Assembly: GCA_024695185.1 (NCBI GenBank)
Contig: JAILIR010000211.1
Coordinates: forward strand, 1 to 5,342
Length of the DNA stretch: 5,342 nucleotides
Source: a bacterium
GTDB taxonomy: Bacteria > Bacillota_I > Bacilli_A > Acholeplasmatales > JAEDCM01
Reading direction: 5' to 3'
The translations under genes were made by a program, and so were the position numbers. The notes under the pieces were generated by a model that worked only from the letters and a program-made list of their open reading frames with translations, had not been told where the DNA came from and did not search any database. This document shows, piece by piece, positions 5,248 through 5,342 of this stretch (position 1 is the stretch's first letter; the number at the start of each line of letters is the position of its first letter).

Positions 5248-5342
5248 TTTCATCATTACTACCAAAATCAATATTGTTATAATTTTCAAAGCTTGTCCAA
5301 GATGTTGTAAGCTTCCCTGATGGATTAACTTTACCAAGCAAT
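5225..5342 (-). pseudogene. Inverted fragment of the same GH3 beta-glucosidase gene
   Basis: Read on the minus strand from 5341 to 5225, 39 codons give LLGKVNPSGKLTTSW, then SFENYNNIDFG and finally ETKYTEGVY. These are the standard GH3 continuation (GKxNPSGKLT ... Y.EGVY.GYR). The piece picks up at exactly the codon where the + strand copy stops: base 5342 supplies the last A of the ACA codon. After GTGTAT the minus strand runs back into the complement of VLID and loses the family pattern. The junction shares ATACA (5225-5229). It is therefore the next segment of the interrupted gene in reverse, not an independent gene; it runs off the window end. Confidence 0.82.

Noticed and set aside
5225..5342. 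A second, convergent beta-glucosidase gene on the minus strand
   Set aside because: The minus-strand piece resumes at exactly the codon where the + strand copy breaks and then loses the family pattern at the junction. One inverted gene is the simpler reading, though the sequence beyond the window is needed to exclude a paralogue.

Overview
This window comes from a low-GC Gram-positive bacterium, most likely a gut-type Bacillota or a Mycoplasmatota-like relative. Most of it is very AT-rich. Shine-Dalgarno sites are strong and match the Bacillota anti-SD. Promoters are TTGNNN / TGN-TATAAT type, stop codons are TAA or TAG, and each transcription unit ends in a compact hairpin plus T-run. Glycolysis uses a long-form pyrophosphate-dependent phosphofructokinase. 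No stop in the window is TGA and TGG is used for Trp, so the sequence does not settle whether TGA is a stop or Trp. Genus cannot be assigned from this alone.

Left part (1-958): a 5'-truncated GNAT N-acetyltransferase is followed at 51 bp by a small single-domain PAS protein and a terminator. The GNAT gene is clearly GC-richer (about 42-47% in the lines counted) than the PAS gene beside it (about 20-22%), a sharp compositional break.

Middle (959-2651): a PrsW-like integral membrane protein with its own terminator comes first. Then comes a two-gene operon with an ArsR-family repressor (CxC metal-sensor motif plus a four-cysteine tail) and a C_GCAxxG_C_C-family cysteine protein, joined by a TAATG stop/start overlap. 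Its promoter carries two near-identical 20-bp dyads 31 bp apart, one over the -35 box and one at the transcription start, which look like autorepression operators. No arsenic or metal efflux pump is present.

Right part (2652-5342): a strong promoter drives a complete, monocistronic PPi-dependent phosphofructokinase, followed by a good terminator. Next, a second extended -10 promoter with a very short leader drives a family 3 beta-glucosidase of the domain-permuted type. This gene is interrupted: after GAT ACA (Asp-Thr) at 5229 the + strand stops making sense. The missing continuation of the same gene (39 codons, LLGKVNPSGK... to ...KYTEGVY) is on the minus strand from 5341 back to 5225. The minus-strand piece resumes at exactly the codon where the + strand breaks, across an ATACA microhomology. 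This is a true small inversion (possibly phase-variable) or a fold-back chimera at the end of the assembled piece. It is the most unusual feature of the window.

Functionally, the window combines carbohydrate use (beta-glucosidase, PPi-PFK) with a small metalloid/thiol-responsive operon and assorted accessory genes. The genes appear to be mostly independent transcription units rather than one system.
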